Shown here piece after piece: positions 7,004 through 9,230 of a DNA stretch of 9,230 nt. The notes beneath the pieces are model-generated. The model had not been told where the DNA came from. It searched no databases and worked only from the letters and a program-made list of their open reading frames with translations. The stretch is from assembly GCA_946482385.1 (NCBI GenBank), contig CAMLRI010000046.1:1-9230 (forward strand). Direction: 5' to 3'. How positions within the stretch are numbered: position 1 is the first letter of the stretch; each line of letters starts with the position of its first letter. Made by a program: the position numbers and the translations under genes. The stretch comes from an uncultured Cellvibrio sp. (GTDB lineage: Bacteria > Pseudomonadota > Gammaproteobacteria > Pseudomonadales > Cellvibrionaceae).

Positions 7004-7534
7004 ATGAAATTATCGTTAGCAAAAAACCTGGGCTTAGTGGCGCTGTGGCTGTGCAGCGGCCAGGTTGCCGCCACCAACCTGGATATCAGCCTGGAAATTC
7101 CCGCTTTAAAGGTGGCGGAATACCATCGCCCCTATGTGGCTATTTGGCTGCAAAACGACAAGGGCGAAAACATTAACCTGGCGGTGTGGTACCAGTTGGA
7201 AGAGCGCGGCCAGGTAAGTGATAAAGGTGAAGAGTGGCTGAAGGATATGCGCCAGTGGTGGCGCCGTATTGGCCGCAGTACAGATATGCCGGTAGATGGC
7301 GTGAGCGGCGCCACCCGTGCGCCCGGCAAGCACAGTATCCGTTTTACCGAAGGCAGCGCGCCCCTGGGCACATTGGCAGCGGGCAATTATGTATTGCTGG
7401 TTGAGGCCGCGCGCGAAGTGGGTGGCCGCGAATTGGTAAAAGTGCCTTTTACTTGGCCGGTAAAAAGTGCAACTGCCAGCAGCGCCAAGGGCAGCAGTGA
7501 GTTGGGCGAAGTGACATTAACCCTTAACCCCTAG
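7004..7534 (+). CDS. Periplasmic DUF2271 protein with candidate flavinylation motif
   Basis: Encodes 176 aa of the DUF2271 family. The start at 7004 is preferred because AGGA lies 8 nt upstream; for the in-frame ATG at 6995 the AGG abuts the start codon and cannot serve it. Residues 1-23 are a signal peptide ending VAA, so the protein is periplasmic. Family features are YHRPYVAIWLQN (40-51), INLAVWYQ (57-64), EWLKDMRQWWRRIGR (77-91) and DGVSGATRAPGKH (98-110). The last stretch resembles the D-x-x-S/T-G-A-T sequence whose Thr receives FMN from ApbE in NqrC and RnfG; here that Thr would be Thr104. DUF2271, DUF4198 and PepSY proteins tend to be encoded together, and an electron-carrier or reductase partner role fits that grouping. 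Flavinylation is a hypothesis, and no apbE gene is inside the window. Confidence 0.85.
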   Translation: MKLSLAKNLGLVALWLCSGQVAATNLDISLEIPALKVAEYHRPYVAIWLQNDKGENINLAVWYQLEERGQVSDKGEEWLKDMRQWWRRIGRSTDMPVDGVSGATRAPGKHSIRFTEGSAPLGTLAAGNYVLLVEAAREVGGRELVKVPFTWPVKSATASSAKGSSELGEVTLTLNP

Positions 7535-7574
7535 TAGCAGGGCATCAACATTTTTTAATTTACAGGAGTCAAAC

Positions 7575-8402
7575 ATGAAAAAATTATTGCAAGCTGCGCT
7601 GTGTGCGGCACTGGTGATGTCCCTGCCTTTAAGTGTGCAGGCCCATCGCGCCTGGCTATTGCCCAATGCCACCGTGTTGTCAGGCGATGATGCCTGGGTG
7701 AGTGTGGACGCGGCGGTATCCAACGATATTTTCCATGCCGACCACGCGCCCATGCGCCTGCAGGATTTACTGATTGTGGCGCCGGATGGCAAAAAATTGG
7801 CCGCACAAAATATGAGTACCGGCAAATACCGCAGCGTATTCGATGTGTAGTTGCCGCAAAAAGGCACCTACAAAATTGCCATTGCTTCCAGCGGCTTAAT
7901 GGCCACTTGGAAAACCGCCGAGGGCGAGCGCCGCATGTGGCCGGGGCGAGGTGAAAAAGCCAATCCCGCCGACTTTAACAAGATGGTGCCGAAGCAAGCC
8001 CAGGATTTACAGGTGTCGCAATTTTCCCGCCGTATGGAAACCTTTGTCACTGCCGGTTCACCAACGGATTCTGTGTTTAAACCCAGCAACCAGGGTTTGG
8101 AATTGCTGCCCATTACCCACCCCAATGATCTGTTTGCCGGCGAAGCGGCGGAGTTTCAGTTTTTAATGGATGGCAAGCCCGCTGCCGATGTAAAAATTAC
8201 TCTGATTCCCGGCGGTATGCGCTACCGCAATGCGCAAAATGCCATTGAAGTTAGCACCGATAAACAGGGCAAATTCAGCCTGGTTTGGCCGCACGCGGGC
8301 ATGTACTGGTTAACTGCCAACTACAGCGATAACAAAGCCAAAAAGCCCGCTACCCAGCGCCGCGGCAGCTACAGCGCTACTTTTGAAGTGCTGCCGGAAT
8401 AA
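7575..8402 (+). pseudogene. DUF4198 periplasmic protein interrupted by an in-frame amber codon
   Basis: Read through, this is a 275-codon DUF4198 gene, a normal family length. AGGAG lies 6 nt before the ATG at 7575. The signal peptide ends VQA (residue 23), and the mature protein begins HRAWLLP, the typical DUF4198 opening, whose N-terminal His could help bind a metal. At codon 92 (7848-7850) a TAG follows FDV and precedes LPQKGTYKIA. The same frame continues without a gap to TAA at 8400-8402, with family-like VLSGDDAWVS, ITHPNDLFAGE, DVKITLIPGG and HAGMYWLTANYSD. CAG to TAG is the simplest origin, since Gln fits FDV-x-LPQKGTY. It could be a real nonsense mutation, a suppressed amber or an assembly error. 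The rest of the frame has no decay, which argues for a recent event or an error. DUF4198 proteins are periplasmic, often near metal uptake genes, with no proven activity. Confidence 0.85.
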
Positions 8403-8430
8403 GTACTAGCGGAATAAGTGCTGCCGAAAT
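8386..8430 (+). repeat. 15-bp tandem repeat, three copies, across the DUF4198 stop codon
   Basis: Three 15-bp units run end to end: 8386-8400, 8401-8415 and 8416-8430, with consensus AAGTGCTGCCGGAAT. The first encodes the last residues of the DUF4198 protein (EVLPE). The following TAA recurs at the same place in the next two units, giving stops at 8400, 8415 and 8430 in one frame. It appears to be a local duplication of the 3' end of the gene. Confidence 0.88.
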
Positions 8431-8439
8431 AATTTCGGC
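8423..8439. other. Short hairpin formed by the last repeat unit
   Basis: GCCGAAAT (8423-8430) and ATTTCGGC (8432-8439) are perfectly complementary, giving at least a 7-bp stem with a 3-nt loop. No T tract follows, so it is not a terminator by itself. It directly precedes the stronger terminator-like hairpin at 8448-8487. Confidence 0.5.
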
Positions 8440-8447
8440 GATTGATA

Positions 8448-8487
8448 AAACAAAAACAGCATCCTTATGCAGGTGCTGTTTTTGTTT
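8448..8487. terminator. Bidirectional terminator-like hairpin before the flavoreductase gene
   Basis: A perfect 14-bp inverted repeat (8448-8461 with 8474-8487) has A-rich left and T-rich right arms (AAACAAAAACAGCA against TGCTGTTTTTGTTT). A T-G wobble and one C-G pair extend it inward, leaving an 8-nt loop. The T-rich arm gives a U tract in rightward transcripts. It would end most transcription after the DUF4198 gene, so the next gene may depend on readthrough or its own promoter. Confidence 0.75.
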
Positions 8488-8521
8488 GTGGCCTTGCTGT
8501 GAAAAAGATTGGGTGTTGCTT

Positions 8522-9230
8522 GTGAATGTTTTGTTCGCCTGCTTATTGCTAGTGGCTTATGTGTTGTTTTGTGGCTGGTGCTGGCGCCGTTACGCTTGGC
8601 AGGCAAGCGATATGCGCGGTGCCGCTGCCGCCGATTGCATTATTGGGTATGCCAGCCAGGGCGGCAGCGCCCTGCGTATAGCCCGGCAAACCCAGCAACA
8701 ATTGCAGCAGGCGGGGCAGGGCGCACTGCTCTTGCCGCTGAATCAAATTACCAGCGCGCAATTATTGCAGGCATCCACCTTGTTGTTGGTGGTAAGTACC
8801 TATGGCGAAGGCGAGGCGCCGGATAACGGCAATCGTTTTATTGCCAACAGCCTGGCGCCCTTGGGGAATCGCCAGCTGGCACATCTGCGCGTGGCGCTTT
8901 TGGCGCTGGGCGATTCCAGTTACCAAGATTACTGCGGTTTTGGCCGCCGCCTGCAACACCAATTGCATCAGCGTGGCGCGCAGTTGCTAAGCGACGCGAT
9001 TGAAGTGGATCGGCTCGATGCGAGCGCGCTGCGCCACTGGCAATATTATCTCGGCCAAATTAGTGGCCATTCGCAATTTAGCGATTGGTCAGCGCCCCGC
9101 TATAGCGATTGGCTGTTGCTGCGGCGCGCCTGCATCAACCCCGGCAGCCTGGGGGCGCCGGTATTTCACTTGCAACTGCAACCGGCAACCGGCGCTATCG
9201 CCATGGATAGCTGGCAAGCAGATCGGAAGA
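8522..9230 (+). CDS. Membrane-anchored CysJ-like flavoreductase, N-terminal part
   Basis: An open frame runs off the right edge (236 codons visible). Residues about 3-20 are a hydrophobic anchor (VLFACLLLVAYVLFCGWC) followed by WRRYAW, which suggests a cytoplasmic catalytic part. A flavodoxin-like FMN domain follows: phosphate loop IIGYASQGGSALRIA (40-54), STYGEGEAPDNG (92-103) and LLALGDSSYQDYCGFG (126-141), all hallmarks of the CysJ, P450 reductase and nitric oxide synthase reductase class. From about 195 the linker to the FAD/NADPH part begins. The family moves electrons from NADPH through FAD to FMN, and here the acceptor is probably the PepSY membrane protein. GTG 8522 is chosen because GGTG lies 6 nt upstream; GTG 8513 and TTG 8516 are alternatives. 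The final residues (DRK, 9221-9229) come from probable adapter sequence and are not trustworthy. Confidence 0.85.
   Translation, partial: MNVLFACLLLVAYVLFCGWCWRRYAWQASDMRGAAAADCIIGYASQGGSALRIARQTQQQLQQAGQGALLLPLNQITSAQLLQASTLLLVVSTYGEGEAPDNGNRFIANSLAPLGNRQLAHLRVALLALGDSSYQDYCGFGRRLQHQLHQRGAQLLSDAIEVDRLDASALRHWQYYLGQISGHSQFSDWSAPRYSDWLLLRRACINPGSLGAPVFHLQLQPATGAIAMDSWQADRK
9220..9230 (+). other. Probable Illumina adapter remnant at contig end
   Basis: The last 11 bases read AGATCGGAAGA, identical to the first 11 bases of the TruSeq adapter (AGATCGGAAGAGC). The protein frame here reads SWQA and then DRK. Flavoreductases of this class normally have a W-x-A-G-D type motif at this point, so homology seems to break exactly where the adapter match begins. 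Confidence 0.75.

Noticed and set aside
7851..8402. Independent gene starting at TTG directly after the amber codon
   Set aside because: There is no ribosome site before TTG, no signal peptide, and the sequence is the uninterrupted second part of the DUF4198 protein.
8509..8826. Plus-strand frame overlapping the flavoreductase in another phase
   Set aside because: The frame from 8522 carries all flavodoxin motifs; this one is a high-GC shadow with no family features.

Overview
The window looks like a moderate-GC gammaproteobacterial chromosome segment. Its protein flavour (Fiu-type receptor, PiuC, a Sel1/TonB hybrid protein) would fit Cellvibrionaceae or a relative, but this is a judgement from sequence style, not from a search. 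The last 11 bases match the start of the Illumina TruSeq adapter, so the right edge is probably the end of a short-read contig.

Left part (1-2896, minus strand): three exported proteins read leftward. First is a family 3 periplasmic solute-binding protein, then an unrecognised lipoprotein, then a periplasmic Sel1-repeat protein with a TonB C-terminal-type domain in its middle. A strong bidirectional terminator (30-74) closes this group.

Divergent intergenic region (2897-3247): it holds an imperfect direct repeat, six tandem copies of a 12-bp unit, and a near-consensus sigma70 promoter whose 17-bp spacer contains a perfect 7-1-7 Fur box. This promoter drives the rightward genes and marks them as iron-repressed.

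Right part (3248-9230, plus strand): an iron acquisition cluster. It contains a Fiu-like TonB-dependent catecholate receptor, the PiuC/YbiX Fe(II)/2-oxoglutarate oxygenase, a three-helix PepSY-associated membrane protein with several histidines, a periplasmic DUF2271 protein, a periplasmic DUF4198 protein broken by an in-frame amber codon, and the N-terminal part of a membrane-anchored CysJ-like flavoreductase. A reasonable reading is that the receptor imports a ferric siderophore and the later genes pass electrons across the inner membrane to reduce and release the iron in the periplasm. The DUF2271 protein carries a DGVSGAT motif resembling ApbE flavinylation sites, so it could be a covalently flavinylated carrier. 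An apbE gene would then be expected just past the right edge.

Three short tandem repeats (12 bp x6, 15 bp x2, 15 bp x3) all lie at or overlapping gene junctions of the right-hand cluster. Hairpins follow the receptor gene and the DUF4198 gene, so expression of the cluster may be graded rather than uniform.
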